From Sipunculus nudus (lineage: Eukaryota; Annelida; Sipuncula; Golfingiida; Sipunculidae), in assembly GCA_026874595.1 (NCBI GenBank), contig CM049315.1, positions 7,252,664-7,316,663 of the forward strand: a stretch of 64,000 nucleotides of DNA. Reading direction: 5' to 3'. The position numbers and the translations under genes were made by a program. Positions 23,786 through 36,900 of this stretch are shown in pieces (within the stretch, counting starts at the first letter, position 1; each line of letters begins with the position of its first letter). Under the pieces are notes generated by a model that was not told the origin of the DNA, ran no database searches, and saw only the letters and a list, made by a program, of their open reading frames with translations.

Positions 23786-26700
23786 GTAAGTGAAAGAGTT
23801 AAATGCAATTTGTTAATATTTAATGTTTAATTCTTCAGATATTTAAGCTGTCAGTGGCGGATCACTTACCCCCCCCCCCCCGGTTACATCTCTTTTTTTA
23901 TCTATTTATTTTCCACGTTATTCGTTATTATTTTACTTTTTTTTCAGAAATATTTTTTATTTCCTAGCAAATAAATGATAAATTTATCCACAGTTTATTA
24001 TACTGTAATTCATAAATTGAGGATATTAATGAACAGCTTTGGGAATTGCTTCATTAGTTAAGTGGGCATCCAAATATTACTATACTGAGAGGGGCGGTCT
24101 GTTCGACATTACACAATGCTGGGTCATAACATCGTGCGCCCCCCCCCCCATATAAAAAAATCACACTCGTCTATGGATGGATGACTTGCACACACACCAT
24201 CACCCACAAACACACACATATATATATATAAATCTTTTTAACGTCTGTATGACATATTTCAAATATTTATACTTAATTTCTTTTCAAATATATTACAATT
24301 AAGTATAAGGTTTTACAAAATAAGGTATTATTTTTCCAGTATAAGTTAATTCTAAACATGATTTAGATATAACATTTCATAGTAAACTAATCTATACTTA
24401 TATTAATAAATAGAAGTATAGATTAGTTTACTATGAAATGTTATATCTAAATCATGTTTAGAATTAACTTATACTGGAAAAATAATACCTTATTTTGTAA
24501 AACCTTATACTTAATTGTAATATATTTGAAAAGAAATTAAGTATAATATTTATATATTGCAAATGAAATATATTAATAAATAGATTTCATTTGCAATATA
24601 TAAATATTATTCCCTGAATAGTGGGGGGGGGGGGATGGTTACGTTGACCAACACTCCTTGCCTATAAGTGAGTATGTGTGTTTGTGTGTGTGCGTGTGTT
24701 GGGGGGGGGGGGGGAGTCCCCTTTATTAATGCCCCTGGACGGTCTGTTCTCGAACTAACGGTCTGTGCTCTGTTGAGGCCGGTGCGCTGCCAAGACCACA
24801 GGACAGGCAAAATGCAAAGTTTATCATGCGACTTGAACATATCAATTATCTTACCAAGAGGATTATGTTTACACGATGATATTTTGCAATTAATAAACGA
24901 AGATGCATGTAGACCAACGTGTTACAAACGATTGAATGTCTTGACTTTCCAGCTGATATCCTAATTATGAAGAAATGTGAATATTATAGCCGGTCACACG
25001 TAAACCCCATCCCATAGTTTGACAACGTTATGCAAAGACTTTCTAGAGAATAATAGTTCAGAAACAGTTAATCCTCATTTTTTTGTGAAAGGTGTTTCAA
25101 AATGTCCTCTTTACATTGCATATTTAAATTTTTTTCTCAATATGGGAGGGGGCCCCTACCCTCGACTGTTTATCTCTTATTAACTTTACAAATCCCTGGC
25201 TCTAGATTTTATTCTTATAGGTAAAATTAAAAAAAATATATATTTATATTTTTCATAGGGTGAAAATATATTACGTAATAATAATAATAATAATTAATAT
25301 ATTTATATTAACCAAGAATTAGCGCCCCCCCCCCCCCCCGGTTCTTGAGTTTCTGGATCCGCCACTGGCTTTAGATATAGCAAACAAAAATAGCGAAACC
25401 TAAATCGATGTCATGGTCACATCGTATAATGCTATTAATAATTTCAGGTAAAATACATTTATTTAAAATAAATATTATCCGGAAGAAGCTGTATTATTCT
25501 TACAAAGCTGTTATATTATTTCTTTGAGACTTAGAACGTAAACCCAATACACGCATATATTAATGTGGTGTGAGATCCGGGTCCAATGTGCATACACTGA
25601 CCTTATCATGGATTGATATTATAACTACTGGTTTATTAAAGGGAAAATGAAAACTATACTTTTTTTAAACAATTTTAGGGAGCTGTAAGTATTCTTTAAA
25701 AGGTCGCGAGTATGCTGGTACCAAAGACACGACCATTTCAGGTGAAAGATGTCAGCGATGGGACAGCCAGTTTCCACACAAACATTCTACTGATGTCAAA
25801 TACATCCCAGAAAAATATTTGGCTGAAGCTGCCAATTTCTGTCGAAACCCGGACAACGGCCGACGTGGGCCTTGGTGCTACACCATGAACCCCCAAAAAC
25901 GATCTGAACCATGTGACATCCCGATCTGCAGTATGAACAGAACATATCTATTTATTGAACCTTCCTGAGTATCCTTTAATGTTGATGTTGTGCCTTTTCT
26001 CATGTTTTGTCGATAAAGTATGAAGCAGTGTAAGTTGTATTTTTACTTAGTACCCTGCCAGTCTCCGAAACGCTACTGGAAAATAAAGGGCTATTTCTGT
26101 ATATATCTTTTATATTAATTATTTTAAATATTGTCAAGAAAAGGTCCATTAATATTACATGTTGTGTAAAATATTATTCATTTGGATAATCATTTCAAGA
26201 AAAAACAACAGTATATTCACCAGAGAGCCTTCGGAGGGAATACCTTTGTTACCAGAAGTCTCTCAGTTCATTTATCTGATAAAAACCAGGAACTCTGGCA
26301 CGCTTGACACGTATACATATGAACAAATTATCCCTCAACAACCATGCTTTCTTACGCAATAGATATAAGGAAAACTAGAAAATCATATAAAAAATTTACC
26401 GAAGCTTTCCATTTTTCGCCCATTTTCCCCATTTTTCAGACTGCAAAACCTCTGTGGCTGGCCATGGATATTTGGGCACAATCAGTCACACCAAGAGTGG
26501 CTTGCCATGTCAGAGATGGGACAAACAGGTTCCGCATCCTCATCGCTACACAAAGCTTTCATATTTCCCTGACAGGAGCATAAAAGATGCAAATAACTAC
26601 TGTCGTAATGGAGAAAACGAGAAAATGCCCTGGTGCTTCACAGTTATGGTGGCTAAAAGATGGGATTACTGCTGGGTCCCCATCTGTGGTAAGGTTAATT

Positions 26701-27940
26701 CTACTTAAGAGAGGATTACTGCTGGGCTCCATCTGTGGTAAGGTTAATTCTACTTAAGAGAGGATTACTGCCGGGTCCCCATCTGTGGTAAGGTTAATTC
26801 TACTGAAGATGAAATTACTACTGGGTCCCCATCTGCGGTAAGGTTAATTCTACTTAAGATGGAATTACTGCTGGATCCCCATCTGTGGCAAGGATTTTAG
26901 TATATATATAAATAAAACGAATAAACGAATTTGTTATAACTTAATATTTTTCAGAACGTGCAGTAACTTATGTAATCAGTCTTTCTATATATGGTAACAG
27001 GTCTCCATGGTTTCCTCTTAATAATATTATTATCCTACCGATATTAGCTTGTACTCCAGACCATTTAGGGGTTAAGTATATTGGGTCCATAAATGTGACA
27101 AAAAGTGGGATACCATGCCAACCGTGGAGGGAACAGACGCCTCACAAGCACGGATATTTTGACCTTGAAGAAAGTGGAAACGCGTGTAGAAACCCTTCAT
27201 ATGATCCTAATGGCCCCTGGTGTTATACAATGGATCCTTTGGTTGAAAAAGAAAATTGTCACGTGCCGCCCTGTTGTAAGTTGATATCTTTATAATGTTA
27301 TTGCTGTTATATCTTGCAAAATGATAAATCTTATATTTGCGTTTTTAAACTTGTGTTGCAGATGTTTAAAAATGTATGCAAAATAATTCCAAGTCACTTG
27401 AACCAATCCAAGTTCATTGTTCTTTCGCATTTTCAGTTTTCAAAAAGCAAAGGTACGATTTTTTCAATGGAAATACTGAAGGTATGTATATTTATAATGT
27501 GTTCGATTTAGACGTTTCGTATAATCTTTAAATATCTGTTTCACGATAGGTTCAGCATGTAATGTATACACATATTGATGTAAAGGTTCTTGGCATTTAT
27601 TTGCAAATGTCCTTGTCCAAAAAAGTTACTTGTCCAGCAGATTTAAAAAAAAGGACAAATGAATATTAGCTATGACCATTATAATATGACAATTTAATAA
27701 ATAGAACCAGGGTATTTTTTCCTCCTTCCCATGATGCTCTCAAGCAGATGTTACGAGTATGTTGAACGGGTTAAATATTACTGTACCCAAGACGTTTAGC
27801 TTTTGGCAGACGGGATTTAACTTTAATATAAAACGGTCACTCATTTGAGCTTCACCATTCTTTGAGGCTGAATGTATAAAATATCAACTATTTTCTTCTG
27901 TACAAATGAGTGAATTAAAAGCGTAGAATGAAGTCCATAA

Positions 27941-27998
<58 letters not shown>

Positions 27999-30900
27999 AC
28001 ATGAAATAAGACATAATGTATTATGATAAATAAAACATTGCAATAATGGTCATATTGATATTGTGGTATTATGGTAAAGAAAGAAACTGAAATAGATTCT
28101 TGTACTGAGTACGGCATATGGAGATCCTACAGCCTGTCATGAATAGCTCTCGCCAATTTCAAAGATTCCTCAAAGAATTTCTAATAAATAATATCGGTTT
28201 GTGTGCCATAAATGTGAAAGACAATTCGAAGACAATATATTTGTAGCTTGGTGGGGAAAACGTAGGTGTAACCTAAAAGCAAATTTTGATTTTTAATTCT
28301 CTTCAGATCTTTATTGAGGGTTACTCTCAGTGATCAGGGAATCGTCCAGTTAGTAAATCAGCATACTGACTGACCTCCTTTCTTAAAAGATATTTTAGTC
28401 AAAACACAAACAAGTTAACACAAGTAGAATATTATGCATTTTATTTTTAAATTAAATTTACCATGTCCAAAAAGGATGGAATCATTTCTGTTAATTGATT
28501 TGTGTTCAGAGCAGTAACAAATACTATATTCGTCATATAAATTATTAACCTTAACCTACAACTCAGGAGCAGACGAATAACAAGCATTATGGATGGTTTT
28601 ACCTAATTTTTAATTTTTTTTTACTCCATCAAGAATGCAAGAGGAACCGAATGGGTACAGAATATCGTGGAACTCAGAGGAAAACGCATGCTGGCATAGC
28701 GTGTCAGAGATGGGACAAACAGTATCCTCACAAACATCCTTATAAAGATGCCACAGACTTTCCAGACAGCACTCTCAATGAAGCCGCTGATCACTGCAGG
28801 AACCCTGACAATACTCCCACGGGACCATGGTGTTATACAGTAAACTTCAGAACCAGGAGACAGAGCTGTATAGTTAAGCCTTGCCGTGAGTATATTCACA
28901 ACAGATCCAAACAATTAATATAACACTGTGGCAATGGTCCTCGGCACGTGTATATTAGGTATTCTTTACTCTGTCGCAGACACCGTCAAAAGGTATGAAA
29001 GTGATATGGTTTTATCATTTATTAAATAATATGGTAGCAGATTGACTCAAGCACTTGTTGAGCAAGAAATAGACATATAGTTTTCGGTCTTCAACAGGAC
29101 TGTAATTATTGTATAAACGGTCTACCAAAATATTACTAATGTCGAAGGTGTATTTATCTTCGAAGCTTGCACGTCTACCAGACCCGGCTTAGATTTCGTT
29201 GGGAAAATTTCAATGACCCGTTCTGGGCATTTCTGCCAAAGATGGGATGCCCAGAGACCCCATCGACATGTATATAACGAGTCAGAATATTTCCCCGATG
29301 CTACGGTGGAAGAAGCTGGAAATTACTGCCGGAACCCAAGCCGGAACCTCTTGGGGCCTTGGTGTTTCACGATTAACTACCAAACGCGATGGGATTTTTG
29401 TCAAATACCTTTTTGTGGTAGGTCCTATAGACCGAAAAAGTAAACCTTAATATATATGCTTTCGCTAAATAAGCGTTAAAATGCGGATATAAATAACGTA
29501 CTTCCACATCATATTTAATATGCCAAATGATTCATTTTATATATGAGCTTTTAATCTTTCAAACCATGTAAATATAATCAGAAACCCCTCAATAACTGAT
29601 GTAAATGAGACCATTATAAGTATTTAACGGTCAGAATGTAGTATTACTACACAAGCAACAGATAAGAAATGTTTCCTTATAAAGCCTTGCCTTTTATTTG
29701 TGCCTGTACAATGTTATGTTGATAAATAATTGATTTAGCGTATTCACCTTTCTCCCTCTCTGCAGGTAGTGGTTTTTTAGAAAGCAAAACAGACACAGGT
29801 ATTTCGTAGATTTTCGTGTGTTGATAACAAATTATTTGACCACGACCAACATAAAATAACGACGGTTACAAACAAGGAAGATATTACATTATGCTCCCCC
29901 TTGACTTATAGATGAGTAATATAACATAACATTTTAAAACTTTGTATATAAAGTTTATATCAAGTATTGAAACAGATCACCCCGAGAACTCTTTATTTAT
30001 ACCAACATACGTTTACCTTTGTGTATATATATTTCTTTACAAGACAAAGAGGAATAAGCAGCCTTTGATATGATACCTTTTTCTTCTACAGCAATGTCAA
30101 CCACAAATCAAGGATTTGGTATGTCCTCATGTACATTTCATATGAGCTTTTAGACGAATAATATGTGGATCTTGATGTATTGAATAATATTTTATTTGGA
30201 TTCATGAAAATATTTGACATATAAAATATATTTTATATTTGTATAATTATAGGCAAGTATTATATTCCCAAAGGAACTACACCATTATTAGAAATTATAA
30301 CTTTGCACGCAAAAAGAAGGATAACCAAAGATGGTATGTTCTTCTACTTTCTTTTATAGTTAATGCATGAAACATATCCCTGAACAATTTTGGCTGTAAG
30401 GCCATTAATATAAGACTTTCTAATACAATATTTCGAACTAACCCTCCTCATACCAATACTCTCAGAAAATTCCCAATGGTACTCTATTTGGATACTAATT
30501 TAAATATACATATTCTGCATCTCTTTTATGTAGTTCCGAAAACCACCACATCTGTGACAACATTTACAAAGACCTCTCTTACAGAAAAAGGTATAGTGCT
30601 AATAGGAACAACACGTTTATTTAAATATTCTGGCATATTATATATGACATATTATCTAAAATATAACGACGTGATCCAAAATGACAGAAGAATCGCTGTT
30701 CACATATCATGAAGTAATCCCGGTGTTATCAATCCCCTTGATTTTTTACACACATAAGGTGATCTGAACTTCATTTCCGTTTATATTAACGACATTTTCC
30801 AGATATTACCAATGACTCTCCAGTCAATAGAAGCTCAGAAGAACTGGCAACACATCGGTTAACAACAATCGCAACATTCACGACTTTGTTCACTACAACA

Positions 30901-33900
30901 CCATCTACAACTTCGTTCACGGCAACGGCAAATCTAATAGGTATTAAATATAAAATTAAAATCTTGGTCTAACGTTTGTTTCCCATACAGTTTCTTGTTG
31001 TCAATGGATTTTATGTTATCCCTGGAATACAGAGCAATGTGATGAGTTTGTATCATGAGGGAAAATCATATACGAAACCTTTTGTATATACAATATGGAT
31101 CTTTTGTTATTTTTAATATTGATTTTCCCCCATGCATTTTATTAATACATGATATTTTACTCTGCTCTTGCATTACTATGTTCACTAGGGTCTTCAGTTG
31201 AACTTCCTTCAACGCGTGAAGAACTGTCTGAACCAAGTAAAAAACCTACATTATCCAGAACTGGTCGCAGTTATAAAACAAATATACTTGTACATTCAGG
31301 AACAACTGCAATCTCAGGTTAAACAAATTACCTTTTATATTATATTCAATAGTCTCTGTCTATAATTCTTTAAAAAAGTTTCTGTTCCACAAAAGCTCTT
31401 CTGAACAAACAGTATCATGAAAATAATCGAAAAGGTTTATTAGTATGTTCTATATATCAAATTTATAATTAATTTCGTATTATAAGGATTTTTTAAAATT
31501 GACAACCTTTATTTTATGTTGTTGATGATATTTATACTTGTCACTTCTATAATTTTCTTAGAGCGATTAGCACAATCTTCTACAACCAATGATGAGTTCC
31601 AGTTTCATGAAAAGACTATAAATCCCGTGTTATGGACATCTGCAATCCATTCTGAAAACACAAACATGGCAAACTATTTAGGAAAATCTCGCAAAGCTGG
31701 TACACTAGTGACTGCTACTACAGTTTATTCCAGTTCAGTGTGCAAGTATATACTCCCTGTTTATCATTAAATGAGCAATGAAATATACAGTTATACATGT
31801 TTATTCAGCGCATACGAGTTAATTACAATTTTAAAATAAATACGATAGAATGTTATATGTTTTATCAACGTTATTTTTAAGTTTACTGTGTAAAAAGATG
31901 TACAATATCAGAAACTAACGTACACAGGAATTACAATTAATGTAAATTAATTGAAAATATATATCCAGTCAAAGATATTGATACGTGTTTCTTGCTTACT
32001 GCCGACATTACCATAACCATCAGTGAGTTCAGGGGTACCTTCCAGGTTAGAAGACCATGTGTCCCCTGAAACACCTGTAAAACCTACCTCATCGACAGAT
32101 GGTGGGAGTTACGAATCTATAAATAAACAGGGAACAACTCCCACAGCAGGTACCCATTACTAGCGTTTTATTCACAGTGCTGAGATACAGCTTCTCTCAT
32201 TACAATTTGAGTAAATTACTCTTTGTGACCCTCTCAAAGATTTACAAACATTAACTTACCCAAAAACCTATCTTACAGAATCAATTCCTTTGACGAGACT
32301 GGAACCTGCAACTGATACCAAATTTCCGAAGAAAACATTGCTAACAAAAATGGAAACCTTAACAGGTATATTAATTAAAATAGAGATTGCAAACTTTTAT
32401 TAGTTCTAGTTCTTTGTCTTTCAATACGTTTAGTATATTTTATATAGAAACACCAAGTTAATAATGGGGGCATGTTTCACTTATTTTTTTATGAATGACC
32501 TAAGTCATCTCTGAAAGTAAGAACAATGTCGCAATTTCACATTGACGGTCAATGGAAATACACAAGATGGTGCCGAAACGTGTTTGCTGAATTTCATATA
32601 ACATAAAACATTTAGGCTGTTAATAAATAAGATAGTCTCAGAATATTTCAAGAAGATAGTCACCATCTAAAGCGGCTCAAGCAAGTGAATAATCCATTAT
32701 TTCATATCACACAAAACAATATAAGTTTTTTTGTGACATCGGTTTTTTAATATGGTTTTTCAGACTCTCGAGACACCAGTTCTAGAAAGCAGATGTTTCC
32801 TTCTACAGTTACCACCGTGGAAGGCAAGTGAAGGATCCAAATAATATGACAAAAATAGGTTATTTAAAATTTCATTGCCCAGGTGACAAGAAAAGCCTGT
32901 GGCCAATATTTTATTTGGAAATTATCAATCTATCCACGGATTAAAATTCTTATAGAAATGACATATTCGTGAGGAATATATTATCAATTTTGTTTTGTAA
33001 ACTTATGGTTTTACATTGCAAGTAATGTATGTTTCGTGCAGATAGTGTCCGTACAAAAAAAAGCAAGCCAACGGCACCAACAATATTGCATGAAGGTAAA
33101 GTTAATATCAAAATTAACTGGCGATAAATAGTTATTTGTTTTATATAACACAGAGAGTTACTGCAAAAGATTACAAACGCATCAGTGCAACACGGCACCA
33201 CCAAATCCTATTATTCTTTGCATATTGTATCCTTATATAACACGGTTTGATTTCAGATCGTTGCAACCATTTACAAATGCATCAGTGCAATACAGCACAA
33301 CAAAATCCATATGTATCCTTTATATAATATCCTAACATTGATCCTTTCAAATCGCTTTAGAACCAACATCAGTGATAACGCAAACCAATGGTAAATATAT
33401 CATTTGAAAATGCTCAGCGGACCACCAGTAATTAAAATGGGCCAGTGAATATCAACTGACCCCAGTCCTCATTTTCTCTAGATGCAAACTTTTTATCCAC
33501 TTTAGGCGTTATGAGTTCCAAGCCAAGAAACCCATCGTCATTGCCAGTGGGCAAAAACAAAGGCAAGTATAATTTTAGAAAATGACTGATATTGACATAC
33601 AGCAAGCGTGCATTGCTTTGTTCTGCGTTTGTTTTAATTACAACAATGCATTTTATAATCTATTTGTACTCGATATCCACAAGATCAATTTTTTTAGGAG
33701 TGTCCTTACTCGCTGAAGACATAGCATTTTTAACATCAGAGGAAATAACTAGGAAAGCATCCTCCACAGGTAAGCATTGTATTAATATGACAAAGTCTTG
33801 TACCCCATATGGTGCAAACACAAAGTGATGAATGCAGATAATTGTACAAGTAATGATACAATTATTGGTATGATTTTTTAAATTCGAGCGCTGCTTAATT

Positions 33901-36900
33901 TATATATTCTCACAATGATAATATCCTTTTACTACTTACTTTCTATTACAGCTTTCAGGAAGACACGGGCAATTGAAGATGATATCGACTCTAAAAATAT
34001 GAATAAGGATACTCAAGGAACAGGTTTTCATGCCATTTTACACTTGGTGTAATCAACATAAAATGCATTTAATCTGCTTTGTAATCATAGACCATTATGT
34101 TGTAGATAGATGTACAATATTTCGCATGTTGATAAAAACAATCCAAGTATCAAACATTGACGCTTTCATCTCAACATTGACGTAACATGTAAGTGACAGT
34201 TGTTATACCTTATTACATACATTCTTGCAGGACTTTCGGGGTTATAATTACTTTTAATAGTCATGTCTTTCAGAAATAAGAACAACAGACCTATCCAGCA
34301 CAGTGCCCAGTCACCGATCAACAAATACAAATGGTAAATAAACAATCTCAACCAATTATTAAACTTCATCGATTTACAGAATCATAAAGAATACATCGTT
34401 TCCAGTTTGGTTGAAACTAAGTTTGTCATTTTTCTACGTGCACATATAAGTTACATCCTAAATGAGGTAATCATGTCAATGACAATCAACAAAACCTGAC
34501 GTATGAGAGGGATTATGAAATTGATATAGTCATAGTTCATTGTATGATTTGTGTAATGATTGATTTGCAGAGCATCTTAGTCGAGGTTCACAAGCCTTAA
34601 AGGCGTAACATTTATGAATCGCGACCATGTAAAGTGCACTCTCATCGTAATTTATATACACTTTACTTTTATCTAAGCTATCATTCCCCGCAATGAGTTA
34701 GATACAATGTAAGAGTTCCAAAGTTACCTAAAAATATGCCGTCTGATGGTGTTACTGAAATTACTCATTTCATAACGCTCCATCCTCTGCTTATCCTAGT
34801 ATATGAATATTCATTGAACCTCAACATCCTCAATTTTAATAAATGTTAATTTCATATATATATTGATCTTTAGAAAATAGTACGCCAGGAATGGACGACA
34901 ATGGAACCCCAACGAGTCCAGGTTAGAATTCCTAGAATTGTGCTGGGAAAGTGTTGAAACTCAGTAGAATTCAGGAGCAGAAGTGTTTCAGTCAGGGGTC
35001 GGTCCCTCTTCAATTGGTATTAATATATATTAAAATTAAAGTTAAAGTAAATATTATAAGGTTCTAGAATGTTATGAAAACATAGAATGTGGGAAAACAT
35101 GCGTAGAATATTAAAGATAAATAACATAAAACACATTTTCGTGTTTTAACATATGGTTGTATTAACTCATCTATCCTGAATGCTTTTAATTTCAAAATTA
35201 CTTCTAGATTTCCTAACTGCAGATGCCAGAACCTCCATTCAAGCAATGTCAAATCGGATATCAACCAGAAACACAGGTGAGATTTCACGTATTCCAAAAA
35301 GATTCAGAGACCACATTACACAATATTCATACATTGTATTCAACGTTGCTTTTGGAAATTAGGAGCAAGGTATGATGTACACATATTATACCGTCAAAAT
35401 AGTATTACTGTTTTCGGATAACTAATATGACTGCCATCTTTACTTCGAATGATTCCGAGAGATCATCGATTAAAGAAGACACATATTGAAACCCATCATA
35501 TTGAAGAAAAAAATTAAACATTTTCTTCATGGGTTACAGTTTCACTCGTTTTGCTTGTTTCAGGCACGTCCCTTGGAGGGCATTATCATCTGAAAGATAC
35601 TAACATGACCAGTAATCCTACTCTTTCACTTGAAGGAATAATCAGTTTGATTAACAGTTTATGACTTATCGGTCGATTACCTTTTAAAAAAGAAAAAAAC
35701 TTTATTCTGTAATGTCATTTGTTCCCAGACAAAAGCAAGGAGAAACACCCATTCAACATGTCATCGTCTTCTGCAAATATTTCAACACCACTAACAGGTA
35801 AGTATTTATTTGATAACTGTATCCTGAGAAATGGAAATTCGCCGAATACATCTAATTCCCAAAGACTGTGAATAAATAATTTAGTGAGTTATAACTGTAT
35901 TTCTATATATGCATAGAAATTTCCTTTATCGCTCCCATTTTAATGTATACGTCTATATTTAGATTCCGTCAGCTCCTTCAAAGGGCGACTAGGTAGTGCG
36001 TTTAAGTTTCTGAAAGATGTTACGCTTGTTAATAGATTTAACACTGTAATATTAAATATTTAACATGATTTACTGCCATTTGTGCTGAAGCAAAATACTG
36101 TGGTTGCCTTTTTGTTCGCGAGGGTCATAATTTCGCGATATTCGCGAAAAGGAACCCTCGGGAACAATTGACCAATTGAGTATGTCCTTTTTATTCAGTG
36201 AAACCAATACTTGTACGGAATAGGTTAGGACAGTGAGAAATTTTATAATAAATGCCTTTATTCAGGTATAGGGAAAACCTTCCCTTAAATTTGAACTAAA
36301 CTTCCTGTGCTGTGTGAAATTTCAGCCTCGCGAATATGCAGCCAACCACAGTATATTCTATATTTAAGTATATGTGTCAGTACATTGTTCATTTCAGGTA
36401 ATACTGATTCTGTTAGAATTGTACAAAACTACACTTCTTCTGTAAAAACTGATATCCAAGGTAACTTCTCAGCTCTAAATGTTAAACTCGTTATATTCAA
36501 TTGAAGTTCACTGTAAAAACAATTATTTGATGAGGAATTTCATAGATCTCATTAAAAATAACTTACCGAAATGAAATATCACAGGTATTTTGGCGGGCAT
36601 GATTTCGTTAGATATATATTATGATTCTGATAATGCAATTATCAATGTCATTTTCATGAATGATGTTAATGTTTTACCTTTTTATAAAAATGAAAATTCT
36701 TTTCTTGAATAAAAAAAAAATCTTTCACGGGTAATATAGACATATTCTAAATTCATCATCTCCTTTAATAGATCGTTTCGTTTCTGAGAACAAATCAAGA
36801 TATGACCCCAACACTTCTCAGAGTGGGAATCAGGACGGTGAGGGTAAGTTGTGTTTTTTTTATATGATATCAGTGCAATTCACAATGACATAATCATCAT

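Noticed and set aside
28621-28914. 97-residue minus-strand ORF
   Set aside because: Antisense shadow of the kringle 4 exon.
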